This document shows positions 11,314 to 22,800 of a stretch of DNA of 64,000 bases, in pieces. Both the position numbers and the translations under genes were made by a program. This DNA is from Nymphaea colorata. Its lineage: Eukaryota; Streptophyta; Magnoliopsida; Nymphaeales; Nymphaeaceae. Every line of letters starts with the position of its first letter. Positions within the stretch are counted from its first letter, which is position 1. Below the pieces are notes generated by a model. The model was given only the letters and a program-made list of their open reading frames with translations. It ran no database searches and had not been told where the DNA came from. Location: assembly GCF_008831285.2 (NCBI RefSeq), contig NC_045148.1, positions 13,244,802 through 13,308,801 of the forward strand. Direction: 5' to 3'.

Positions 11314-11570
11314 AGGGGTGGGCACCAGACGGGCTGCTGGCGAGGGCCTGATACCCAATGCAAGCCCGAAAAACCTGGCTCAGGTCCGATGCGGTTTAGT
11401 TAATCATTAAAATTATTTGTTATTAAAAGTATATTTTATATTTAAAAACATATTTAATATTTAAATTTTTTTTTTTTATTAAAATCGGGCCAAGCTCAGG
11501 CTCGGGTTTCAAGTACCGGGATCAGGCCCGAGCCTGACTTGTGAGAATGGGCCGGCCTGATTCCCTGCAA
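11314..11570. mobile_element. GC-ended hAT-like non-autonomous element (degenerate)
   Basis: It starts TAGGGGTGGGCACC, has a GGCCCGA/TCGGGCC-rich border on both sides and an AT-rich middle. It interrupts a sequence that is continuous in the other DUF247 introns (TGGGTT...CTGCAGTAAGG). Its start resembles the ends of the 894-bp element at 47894-48787. The right end is eroded and the target duplication is unclear. Confidence 0.5.
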
Positions 11571-11950
11571 TAAGGTCGACAAGGCTATAAATTTTTTTTG
11601 TTTTTCAAACCGACTTTATCAATTGCTTTAGTATTAATAATGGCTATTTTGTAATGGTTATGTCCAAAGTTTAAATTATATAGACAACGAACTTAATGGG
11701 ATAAAACGGCTAGGACTCCTTGGAATGTGGCCCATTGTTAATTAAAAGCAGAAATCATTTTGCAAAGGAGAAGAGTGCATGTATTATCTTTTAAACTTAA
11801 TAATATATATTTTATTATTTAAAATATAATCTATATTAAAAAAATTTATTTTATAATTCAAAAAAAAATTATTGTGACCTGGTCGAGCCGGGCCCGGCCC
11901 AAGTTTCGGGCCCGAGCCAACCCGGCCCGATGACCACCCATATCTGGGGT

Positions 11951-12147
11951 CAGGGGCGGAGCCAGCATTTCGTTTAGGGACGGGCCAAAAAATCCAATCT
12001 CAAATTTGTGTATGGCCAAAATGAATCTAAATAAAACAAATACATTGAGCAACTAAAATTTTTTTATTTTTCTAATGTAAATTTTTTTTTTCAGCTACCT
12101 CGGGGCAAGCCACGGCCTAGGCGGGCCCTCCCCTCCCTCCGCCCCTG
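11951..12147. mobile_element. hAT-like MITE with perfect 11-bp terminal repeats
   Basis: CAGGGGCGGAG at 11951-11961 is exactly inverted as CTCCGCCCCTG at 12137-12147. The flanks TCTGGGGT (11943-11950) and TCTGCGGT (12148-12155) match at 7 of 8 bases, an 8-bp target duplication typical of hAT elements. The body is short, AT-rich and non-coding. It belongs to the same family as the copies at 5230-5399 and 30834-31013. Confidence 0.8.
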
Positions 12148-12339
12148 TCTGCGGTGACTGTGCTCCACTCACCTCCATAACGAATCAACCCAATAGGTTG
12201 TCTCGTTTTACTTAATTTCTATAGTCTCATCTTCTTCCAAGCAGGGTATGCTCCTATGGTGCATGAAAATTTAGTGTACTTGTACTTCTCCTTCATCTTG
12301 GCTTCAAGTGGTCCTTGAAAAGAAACTGAACCCTCCAAA

Positions 12340-12625
12340 CCTAGGAATTGGGCCAGGCTGCGGCCCGATACCCAACTCGACTCTGGCCCGAGCCCGGGAA
12401 AAAGGAACTTGGCCCAGCCTCATAAGCCCGAGTAGGCCTGATACTGAATTTTATAAATTTTTTTATTAATTTATATATATATATATTTATAATATTTATT
12501 ATGATTAATTATACTTATATAATTTTTTATTTAAAAATATTTTTTTAATTTAATCTGCCCTGGCTCGAGGTCGGGTTTTCGAGTTGAGCCGGGCTCGGGC
12601 TCAGGTTTTGGATGTTGCCCCAACA
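12340..12625. repeat. GGCCCGA-rich repeat, probably hAT-derived
   Basis: Two GC-rich blocks rich in GGCCCGA/GGGCTCGG words surround an AT-rich core (12455-12550). The layout resembles the elements at 11314-11570 and 47894-48787, but I could not find terminal repeats or a target duplication. A similar GC-rich scrap is at 11876-11940. Confidence 0.4.
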
Positions 12626-13325
12626 CATGGAATATATTAGAAACACGACTACTATGGGATATTTTAGTAATTTTTTGAAAAGGTACATCTTTTGTAATTT
12701 TTTTTACCTTTTTTATTTTGTATTTTTATCTTTTTATTAATTTTTTTTGTGTGAGTGTTTCATGCACCAGTATGACACAGGTATAACCAAGTTCACCAGA
12801 AAACTGCTACATGAAAATCCAAATTCACTCAATTTATATATGGGTTCTCTGCAGTAAGGTTGACAAGGATATAAAACTTTTTTCACTTTATCATCCAGGA
12901 GTGTCACATAGGATTTAATAGGAGCAGGTGAAATGTACATTTACCTGGAACATTTGAGGGCTATCGCATGGTTTGCTGTCAGTAAGGTGACGTTTGATGA
13001 CGGATTTTTTTTAAGGAGGAATTTTTTCAAGGGTAAATTCTTCAGATAGGAACGTAAAATTTTCTTTTTTTTGTTTCATGCCATGTTTGATGGCTGGAAT
13101 TTTTTTGAATGGTAAAAAATGCCTAGTTTGATAGACTGGAATTTTTTCAAAATTTCTTTTTTTTTTACCGTTAAAGGGATATCATCTCTCTCACTTTACA
13201 AATATACATTAACCAGTGCCACCGAGAGACATAAAGACACTGTATTAGCCATATGAATCACATAGCAAAAAATATTGCATTACCCAAAATTGCTGTACAC
13301 TCTTTGGAACAATTCCCTCCCCTGC

Positions 13326-14089
13326 TTATCTGGCAACCATCTCAACATTTTCAGTTGTTACTTTGTCCTTATTCTTTAAGCTTTTAGTTTCTTGACATAC
13401 TAATGAATCATCCACCTTATTCTTCCTTTTCCTCTTCCCATTATTTTGAAGTTTTTGCTCCTCTTTCTCATTTACCTTTACCTCTTTATTTTCCTTACAT
13501 GGCTTAGCCTCCTTGTTCGCTTCATCTGCATTTGCTTCCATCTTTTGCTCATCTACGCTTGTTTGTTCCTTCTCATCTTTTGAGAGTTTTCTTCATCTCA
13601 CCATCTTCAACACCTACAATCCCTTTGTCATCATTTTTGGCTGCTATATTTTTCTTCTTTATCAATCTTGTAGTCTTCTTAGTCATTTTCTTTTTTTTCC
13701 TTTTGTCATTTTTTGTTTCTTCGCTGCTCTCTTTGACCATCTCCATCTCTTTGTCCTTATTTGGTTCTTTAGCATCCACTTCCCTTCCACCCTCATCCAC
13801 ATTTTTCACTTCAAAATTCCCATCTACTTTAATATTGTCCTTCTTCCTAGCTTCTTCAATTTCTTCCGTTTCATTTCCCTTGTTCTTCTCCTTCGCCTCT
13901 TCAACATCATCACTGGCCTCTTTCTCCTCTCTTACTTTTGGATTAGACTCTTCCTGCAGTTTCTCCTCTCTTCCCTTCGATGACCAGAGAACATGCATCC
14001 TCAGCATTAAGCTCCGAATTGGATTCCTTAGGTTTGGTTTCAGTTACTTTGTGTACACTAGCTATGCAAGCCTTATTTGCTGTGACCAT
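13326..14089 (-). pseudogene. Lys/Glu-rich open frame, broken, unknown family
   Basis: On the minus strand, from ATG 14089-14087, the sequence encodes a highly charged protein (runs such as EEAKEKNKGNETEEIEEARK and KRKKKKMTKKT). It is continuous except for frame changes near 13985 and 13560; with those, about 250 residues would be present. Composition suggests a disordered nuclear or nucleolar protein or a coiled coil, but I recognise no family. It lies inside the insertion in DUF247 pseudogene 2, so it may be a captured host-gene segment. A purine-rich strand can also give such frames by composition alone. Confidence 0.4.
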
Positions 14090-14090
14090 G

Positions 14091-14475
14091 TCTTTCAAAC
14101 AGCAACCGATAAATAAATATGGTAAGAGCCAGCAGAAATTATAAATCTGATATCAAAAGAAACAATTGAACCACCATTTTCAAGATCCCAATTTAAAAAT
14201 TGGCCTTCTGCATATTGAACGAAATAAATATTTTGTGCTCAAACAATATGAAATAGTGGAACACATTCAACTCCTGCCAACAAGTTGATATCTGAAGGGC
14301 AGATGTGAGATGACAGGAGGAGTGCAAGCTTTCTTCGCATTGACCATGTCTTCAAACAGCAACCGATAAATAAATATGATAAGAGCCAGCAGAAATTATA
14401 AATCTGTTTATCAGAAGAAACAACAGAACCACCACCTTCAAGATCCCAATTTGGCCTTCTGCATATCGAGGGAGA
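14091..14475. repeat. Direct duplication of ~130 bp inside the insertion
   Basis: The block starting GACCATGTCTTTCAAACAGC at 14086 recurs at 14341 (GACCATGTCTTCAAACAGCA), both followed by CCGATAAATAAATATG and ending near CTTCTGCATAT. The copies differ by a few substitutions and small indels. Confidence 0.85.
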
Positions 14476-15448
14476 GGAAATACGATCCCAATTTGGCTTT
14501 GTGATGAGAAGAGAATCGAAAGAGCTCGGTTGATCGAAGAAGGAAGACGCAGTAGCGAGGGAGAAAGACTTCGGTCGATTGCTAGATGAAGAGGCGGTGG
14601 TAAAGGAGAGGAGCGCGATGGAAGAAGAACGCGCACGATGGAAGAAGCCCTAACTGGCAAAAAAAAATTGTAGAAAAAAAATCGGACCCTCACGGGTCTA
14701 ACTTTTTCCAGGGTAAATTTATCCTGAAATTCGATTTCGAGAGCATGTAAAGTTTCACACTGCCTTAGGACCCAGCAAAGACCTCCTCCCAAGGTCTAGA
14801 AGGTGTAGAGCCTCATAAAACATCGACCTCTTGGATGAGTCTGGGAAACATTGGCAGTCTCCTACATCAATCAACACATCCAAGACGAGGCCAGGAATCT
14901 GATTCTCCAGCAAGTATAATATGTTCCAAATGAGCACAGTGTGGCCATAGGTGTTAAGCAGCAGCTTGCGGATGGACTGATCCAAGGGCGGTTCCACCAA
15001 TGTGTCCAATTCACAAAGGAAGTCAAGCAGAAAACAGCCATCAATAAGCATCATCTTTATGAAAGAATCCGATGGCCTGTTTCTCGTGTCCAACTCGTCA
15101 TAGTGATCGTGGAGCTCCTGCTTCAGTTGTTTCAGGGCTTCCGCCAAGTTAGATACTTCAAGTCCGAAGCAACCTGAAGAGCCCTTTCTTCTTGTGATCC
15201 TCCATGGGTTGCAGGTGCTTTCAGCCGTGGTGGTAAGGCCCAATGGCTACCATCGGAGGTTCACGATGGGTGCCTTTCCCCAAAAGTTTCACCAGATCAT
15301 GCGGCCATTTGAAGATGCACTTGACGGACTGCCCACCACCTCTAGTTCCTAGAGAAACGTAGTCGTTGTAATCATTCTTGATGTCTGCTACCTAGTGGCT
15401 GATGGGTGCTGGTTGTATTTGGATTGTGTTCTCCTCTTGCAGCTCCAT

Positions 15449-18400
15449 GATCTATATGAGGAGGACAGAAGGAAGGAGTCACGCAAGGCCAATAAATAAC
15501 ACCTGTTATGGCTTCCCTCCTATCACACAGGATTCTCTGACACTGGAAAAGAATGGCAGGCGAAGTATTGCTGCTGCATCTTGTAGAGATATGCCAACGG
15601 TTTTTATATATGTGGGAAATACATGCACTCCTTGCTTTTAATTAACTATGGACCACATTGCAAAGGTAGTTCCAGCCGTTTTATACCATTAAGTTCGTTG
15701 TATATATAGTTTAAATTTTGGACATAACCATTACAAAATAGCAATTAATACTAAAGTAATTGATAAAGTCGGTTAGAAAAAGAATTTTTTTTTTGTTGCA
15801 TTGTCGACCTTACAGTAGGGAACTCATATATAAATAGACATAATTTAGGTTTCTATATAGCCGTTATATGGTAAACTGGGGTGGAGGAAAGGCATGGGCC
15901 CTAGCTTTACTTAAAATTTTTTTTTTTTTGAAAAAATTTACATGTAAATTTTAAAAAATTTTGCTTGCTTTATATAAAAATTTTAAAAAATGATACTTCA
16001 GGTCATGTCAAAATTTAAAAACTTTAATTTCGCCTTTTTCATGAAAAAATTTTGGCTCTCAGTGCTGTTAAACGTGGTTACACCTGTCATATTGATGCAA
16101 AATATTATAGTTCACACAAATTTTTTTTGGAAAAGACAAAAATGAAAATAAAAAGATGGCAAAAATACTATGAAAGATATCTTTTAAAAAAAAATACTAA
16201 AAATATCCCCGTAGTACTTGCGTTTCTAATTAATTCCATGTGTTGGGGCCATGGAGAACGTGAAAATACGTCATGTAATATTTTCACCATCGAGAGGGAG
16301 CCAGCAGGGATCCAACTCCATGACGACCATCCCGATCCAGTCCACATGCATTTAGTTAGAGTAGCCTAGAGGACCATTGACCCAAGCAAGGCTGGAAAGC
16401 ACACTCTTATGGATCCAAAAGTCCACAACTCGAAACCAAGCGCCTCTGAAAGTGACTCCTCAACCATCAGGTTACCAGGCACTCCAGCTATGCTTTTGAG
16501 ATTGAGTTGCATGCACGTGCACACAACAAATATGCACAAAAAAAAAAAGGTGCGGGCATTTTAGAAATTTTTAAAGAGGTCTGCACATTTTAGTCTTAAA
16601 ATTTTTACAATTTCCTTTTTGTCCATTCAAAAGTTTCCCTTTTCTACTTCAATAAAGGTATTTTAGTCATTACACACCCATATGCATCCACAGATGTGTG
16701 TAACCAGCTTCAATGCCTTTTGGGTTGGTAACTTCTATGCCTTTTGGGTAGGAATTAAATTCAACAAAGTTTTGGTTCATCAGCCACTGCTTCCCATCAA
16801 GAGTTCAGTCTACCTTCCGGCCAGACCTTCAAAATGAACGGTGTCCAAACCAAGATCCTGCAACTCTGTATTGGCTCTGGATGAATATTTGACCGTACGT
16901 CCAGATATTAACTGGCAACCAAGTTAAATATTTGTCAAATATGTCACGCAATTTAAAAGTTTTCTTACCCTAGTGGAAGTAGGTTATTTGTTATGGAATT
17001 CTAGGTGAAATCTTGCAAACTACCTTTGGAACCGAAGTCGCCCTTTCCAACTAGATGGTGCAGTTCAGTTTTTCAAAAAAAGAAAGGGCTGGTGACTGGT
17101 GATTTAAAGTTTTCGCCAAAATTCAAATAAAATAAAAATTTTAACCGTCCATGTCATCAACCTTTGTCTAGGAATGTTAATAGATCTTACAACACATGCT
17201 TAAATTTTTAAAAATTATACTCCCAAGCCTGGTTTTGAGATGAATTCTGAAAGGCACACCTACTTCCTTTAACAGAAACGTGTTTAGCTTTGCAAAACAT
17301 GGTATGAGAATGAAGAATTTTAGGAAGGTGTTTAGTTACAGGAACATTTTATTCTTTAAAATTCAAAGTTTCATGAATGTGTCCTAAAAGTCAGCTTATA
17401 TATATATATATATATTGAAATTTAAATCTATTGGCTTTTACCTCAGGTTCCTGATCCGGTAGGCCGGAGACACACAGAAATTTCACCATTACAGGGACGC
17501 ACTCAGTCTGATCAACTGAATCAACGCTCATTTTAGTCAGTTCTGTAATATGCATGTATTGCTCCTATTTTGAGGACCCTGCCCTCTATATTCTAGCAGA
17601 AGGTGTTCCCACCGTTTAGTTAATAGAGAAAGGACTCACTTTTCGTCTAACTGAAGAAATTGACTAAAAAGATCATTGATGACGGTTGCCTAGGTATGTA
17701 TAAGGAGTGGCTTTGCTGATTTAATTCCTGTACGTTAGATGTTGCAGAATGACATAAACCTGTTAACTGGAAATATGTGTTTCTAGAAATGCAAGAGATC
17801 AAATCTTATGTTTGCAAATCTAGACTACCCTCCAATTGTTCTTTGCTATATGATTTGTGATTCGAAGCGTCTGATATATGTATACTTTTGATGGCAATGA
17901 ATAGTCACAAGATATTTATTTCAGAATTCTTTTTCAAATGCATTAGAGTAACTGCACCATGACTTTTTGCCTTTCATTGCTGATAATAGTTATTGTAATT
18001 CCTCCCTATTCTTTCCTTGCTTTGCTCATGATAATTTCATCTTATGATAATCTTGTTGCACGCTCATTCGTAATCCAGCTGAAATTAGTGATAATCATGG
18101 TTTAGTTATGGAAGGTCATCTTTTATTAACTGAGCAGATTGTGTCTACGTCAGATGTTTTCTTAGAGGTTGTTGGGGAACAGCAATGGTATGTTATTGTC
18201 TCCAATAAATCTAACCAATTTTTGAGTTAGATGCATGGGACAATAACATAATATTATTGTTTCCAAACAGCCCTTAGTGATGCCAAAGTCTTTAATTTTT
18301 TTTATTATAAATGTCTGAAGTAGATAAATAAAGTTATGTGCATTAACCGGGTAACTATTTTCATTCAATTCACTTAGATGTGGCTCCGTTTAATGTCCTT

Positions 18401-19834
18401 CTCAGCTCTCTCTCTCTCCCACACACACACACATGGTTAGGCCGGAAGCTTAAGTCGAATAAGAGATGACTTTGGTCATAAATACAATGGTACTGATTAT
18501 TTTGGACATAAATAAGATGATATGGATCGCTTAACACACTAAAAGCAATTTATACAAGTGTTGACTAAACTGGCTGATATCTATGCCGGAAAACTTTAAA
18601 ACATCTTTCTTTGTTGTATAACCAGATTTATGAGGGTCAACTAATTCACGTTTGTTGGTCATAAAATTCTGTCAACACATCATAGAAAATAATTTTATAT
18701 CACATTTTAAGTTTTTTCACGTGAATAGCTCTTCGTAAAAACACTACAGTTGTGACAAAATTGAACCATTTTTAATGTACTCGGTGGTAGTTAAGGGCAA
18801 AAATATGGGTTTAACATGCAAAAAAAAAATGAAATAATTAATAAGGCAGAGACTATTATGTATGGGCCAATGCTTAAGAACATCCTTGAGTAGAGCATTC
18901 ATATGGATAAAAATTCTCACAAATAATAGAAGAATCTCGCCACCATCCACATTCTTGTTGCACTGGGGGCAAAAATGTGTAACCACGCCTTTGTATACTA
19001 CTTCGCATGATGCACGTAAAATGTCCGAAACTATCAACACATATTACTGCACTTTGAGTCCAGAGTTAGATTAGCAAGAACTCCCTCGGTGTGCCCCCAC
19101 CATACATAGAACACAAAGGTAGGTGGACCGGAATGAGACCAATATATCCTGTTCAGGCAACTGCTGACGACACCCTAATGCAACTACTGACAACACTCTC
19201 AGTTTATTTCCAATGACAGTCATTAACAATACAAGAACATGAAAGATCGTCCCAGAATGTTGCCCGCCGGTACTGGAAGGGTCCAAGGGTTCATCACAGA
19301 GATGAAGGCGGACAAGAATATCGGCCATGAGGCTCAACAACTTCATTGGAGACAGGAAATTTATTTCACGTCCTTTCAATGGAAAGCATCTGGTAACCCT
19401 ACAAGTAATAAACTGCTTGCCATTCACAACTAAACAGAAAAAACAAAAAGAGTCGGAACAGTAATGAACTGGCACAAATCCAACAGGAGCTCCCTGACTC
19501 TCTCTACCAGGCCAGTGTATTGGACTTGAGACCTTCAAGTCGAGGACAAAGGTTCAGTAGCCCAGCTTGCCAAAATGTTGCAGAGGGTTGCCTACCCTAC
19601 CCGCAGCATGTTATCCAAATAAAAGTAAAAATGATTAATTGGCAAAAAAGTTCAACTGTAAAAATATGCACGTCTTTAACTTCCATACAATGAAATCGAG
19701 TTGGTTCACTTGCATCATCAACCACAAAGATGATCTGTCCTACAATACTGTCGGACCCAGTATCAGTATAACGAAAATGGGGTGTAAGTGGGAAATACTA
19801 ATATTCCATGGAAATAAAAAATGACAAACAAAAC
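15449..19834. other. Long stretch without a recognisable gene
   Basis: 15655-15860 holds a reverse copy of the DUF247-associated repeat. 15900-16240 is A/T-rich. 17397-17416 is a short TA run and 18405-18433 a CT/CA run. 19071-19538 (minus) is open for 155 codons but has no recognisable motif and lies just past the 3' end of PBD. The PBD 3' untranslated region probably occupies part of 19500-19834. Confidence 0.5.
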
Positions 19835-22800
19835 TTAAGCAGCAGCAACACCTGCATCTTTGATGGTTTCACGCCAGGCATACTCCCTTGCTCCATCTTT
19901 ATCCACAATCTTGATCACAAAATTAGGTGGGGCGACAACCAGTCTCGACCTAATCTCCATTATGCACTTGTCTATGAGGTCAACAGCCTCCTCCACGGAC
20001 ATGCCACTGTGATAGTGTCTGTCCATCATTGACAGGCAGAAATAGGAACCGTAACCAAATGCACCTTTCTGGATCTTGTGGAGAGTGGCAATGTAGTCGA
20101 TATAATACAGAGATGGGCCAATTTCTTTGTCATATCCAGCAAGAAGAATATTTACGAAGTATGGATTCTAACCAACAAAAAAAGTAGAAGACACTAGTGA
20201 GAAGTGAATATAAAAGTTATATTCATAATTCTAACTGTCACAATGATAATACAGAATTACAAGCACAATGTCACAAATCAGCAGGCAAACATTCTACAGC
20301 ATTTCTGAAAGAAAGAAAAGCCACCGACTCCTCCAGCCCCTTTTCTGCTTTACGGGTGAAATTGCTTAGAGTTACACAGGCTCACCAAACATGCCATTAC
20401 AAAAATACAAGGAAACTTCATTTTCTGATGAAATTGATGTGATGCAAAAGAAAGAAGGGTGAAAAGGGTCAGGCGACAAGCTTATAAAGATAGGCACATC
20501 CATGAAGTACACCAAATAAAACTGGTTCGTAAGAGACACGGTAGCCAAAACCACAAAAGAAAATGAAAGGCAAACAAAAAAAAGGAAAAGAAAAAAAGCA
20601 TCTACACCAAGTTTTTCCAAGTTAGTAACATGAGATGAATACCCATAAACACTATACTAGCTGAAAAAGTAACCAGAACAACCAGTGAATGAAGCTAAGC
20701 TTCCAGACTATTTGAACTGCAAAGGTGAAGACTTTGCTTAGGTGCGTAAAATCACTGTCCCCCTAAAGAAAAGATTAGTCAGTTTCATGAGCAGCAGAAC
20801 TTAACAGACTTGGTATAAACTGTAAATCCACATGCAATCAATTGATCTATGCAACTTCCATGCTGAACATTAAGCATGCTGGCATCATTTTCCAGTCAAA
20901 AGCTTATATACAGTCCAAGACTTGGAGCATAGTCTAGAAAATCTTCGACAAGGCCTTCTAAGAAATGTCTACTACTTCAACAACATCAAAGCCAACACAA
21001 ATCAGACTCTTCTGAAGATCAAAATGGTTGTGTGGCTCTATCTTATGACTGGGTTTTGTCAGGGAATGCATTCTGGCATCATTGTTCAGAGAAGCTGGGG
21101 AATCTCCAGTATCAATAGTCATTGTGCAGATATCAAAGAGGAATTTAAGGACTGTAGAGTGCCACTACAGATGTGATATGCCAAGCAAAAACCATAGTGA
21201 ATATCTCGACTCTCAGACACAACAAGAAGATATCAGAATAGCATTTATTGATGCCCATTGGTATCTAAAATAACTTGTAGCAGACAAGATAAATGCCTAG
21301 AAAGTGCACCGAAATTGCTTAGCCAAACATTCATAGTTTCACCTGTTCGGGTTTTCTGGATTTTTTAGCTCCTCCTTGTCAAGAGCTGGTTGCACAATGG
21401 GACCACTTGAGACATTTTGACCAGTAAGGAGATTTGGTTTTTCAGTTGACAGCCTGTGCCAGATATTGGATCGGGAAAAAAAAATCCACATTCAATCAGG
21501 GATACAAACTGATTCAGGCACTACTGGATGTTTCGTAAAATAAGCTTTTTTATGATCTTATCAGATGTAGGATTATTCTGTCTACACATGTGGGATATCC
21601 AATAGGTTATTTTCGATTGCAGTAAGCTTTGTTATGAGGATCTCTAGGCATTTCTTAATAGCCCCATCATATTCCTAGATCATTTAAATAATCAGTGCAG
21701 TACGTATCGTACGATACATACCATCACTTTTTTAAATTTGTGATATGATAACACCACCTGTATCGCCGACAGGTGGTGTATTGTATGGGTATCGCACGAT
21801 ACACAGCCTGTATCATACGATACAGCGCGATACACCTTGTATTGTACAATACATGTCTATTTTGAAAAATATAGGGTTAAAACTTAAAACCACCCTTTTT
21901 CAAACTACTATTTAAAACTTTCCTCCCTCTTCATTTCTGAACATATCTAATAAACTAATAGTTGAAGAAGGGGGGGACTGTGGCAATTGTCAAAAGGAAT
22001 AATCAGTGTTACCATGAAATCGTCAATTTGAGGGCAGATTTGTGCATGTATGATTGATTCTTGTTTAGATAAAGAGGGTTTATATCTTCTCGACAAAAAT
22101 GAGAATGAGATGATAAAGATTATGAATGAAGCTGTTTTCATTTGTTATTTGCATTAAAATTGAACAATTATGTCTTGTGATGTGATGTATAGTGGACATA
22201 AAACTTGGTTTTTGGTGTGTTATGGATCTGGTGACTTATGAGTTATTATGTAGATCATCTTATAAATTATGTTTCTTGATGTCTTAGCTCATGTTGTGTC
22301 ACTATATGATATTATGACCACTTATTAATGTTTGTGAAGTAACTTTATGCCTATAATAAGCCTGCCATTATGTATGACGTTTTTTCATTAAAAAAAACAT
22401 ATTTTTATTTTTCTTGATTTATCTATTTTTCTATTTTTTTCTTATTTTTTTAAACAAAAAATAAATTTACGATACACGTACAATACATTACGATACAGTG
22501 TATCTATTGGCCGGACCAATACAGCTTTTGATACACTTTCAACAACATCATAAAGACATAAATAATAGTTTTGATGCTGCGTGAACTCTGTGGCCTTCCA
22601 AGAATGCCCTTCCTAATTTCGTGCATTATTTCCCAAGCAATCATCAACTTTTATTTCCAATAGACAAATTTGTAGTCGATGGAGATCTAGCCAAAAATAT
22701 GACATGACATACTTCATCCAGGTTAGAAAATTGAAGTGATGAATGCAACCTCAATACATTTTGACAAACCTCAAAAACTACAGGACGCAACACCAGACCT

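Larger units (their letters stand above)
12983..14756. mobile_element. ~1.77-kb insertion in DUF247 pseudogene 2 exon 1
   Basis: The DUF247 text stops at GCTGTCAGTAA (12982) and resumes at TGCCTTAGGACCC (14757), while the two sister copies are continuous here. The insert has TTTGATGACGG / TTTGATGGCTGG words and poly-T runs at its left end and GGGTAAATTT near its right end. It carries a Lys/Glu-rich frame (see 13326-14089) and an internal direct repeat. No clear terminal repeats or target duplication were found, so its class is unknown. Confidence 0.6.
11040..15448 (-). pseudogene. DUF247 family protein, pseudogene 2 (interrupted, exon 2 lost)
   Basis: Exon 1 runs from ATG 15448 (MELQEEN) to about 14757, then resumes at 12982-12940 with the last codons and the CCAG|GTAA splice donor. 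Between them sits a ~1.77-kb insertion. Intron sequence like that of pseudogene 1 continues to ~11040 with further insertions; exon 2 is absent and a pectinesterase fragment follows. Exon 1 itself carries TAG at 15394-15392 (Trp in the other copies), TGA at 15223-15221 (Arg) and an ~11-bp deletion near 15173. Conserved DUF247 text includes SFIKMMLIDGCFLLDFLCEL and LEVSNLAEALKQ. It cannot encode a working protein. Confidence 0.85.

Noticed and set aside
13513-14116. Long Ser/Phe/Leu-rich plus-strand frames
   Set aside because: Shadows of the Lys/Glu-rich minus-strand frame in the same place.
16260-16500. More GC-rich patch that might be a gene or element fragment
   Set aside because: No frame with a recognisable motif and no repeat partner in the window.
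19071-19538. 155-codon minus-strand frame downstream of PBD
   Set aside because: No start context, motif or homologue recognised; likely chance within a 3' flank.
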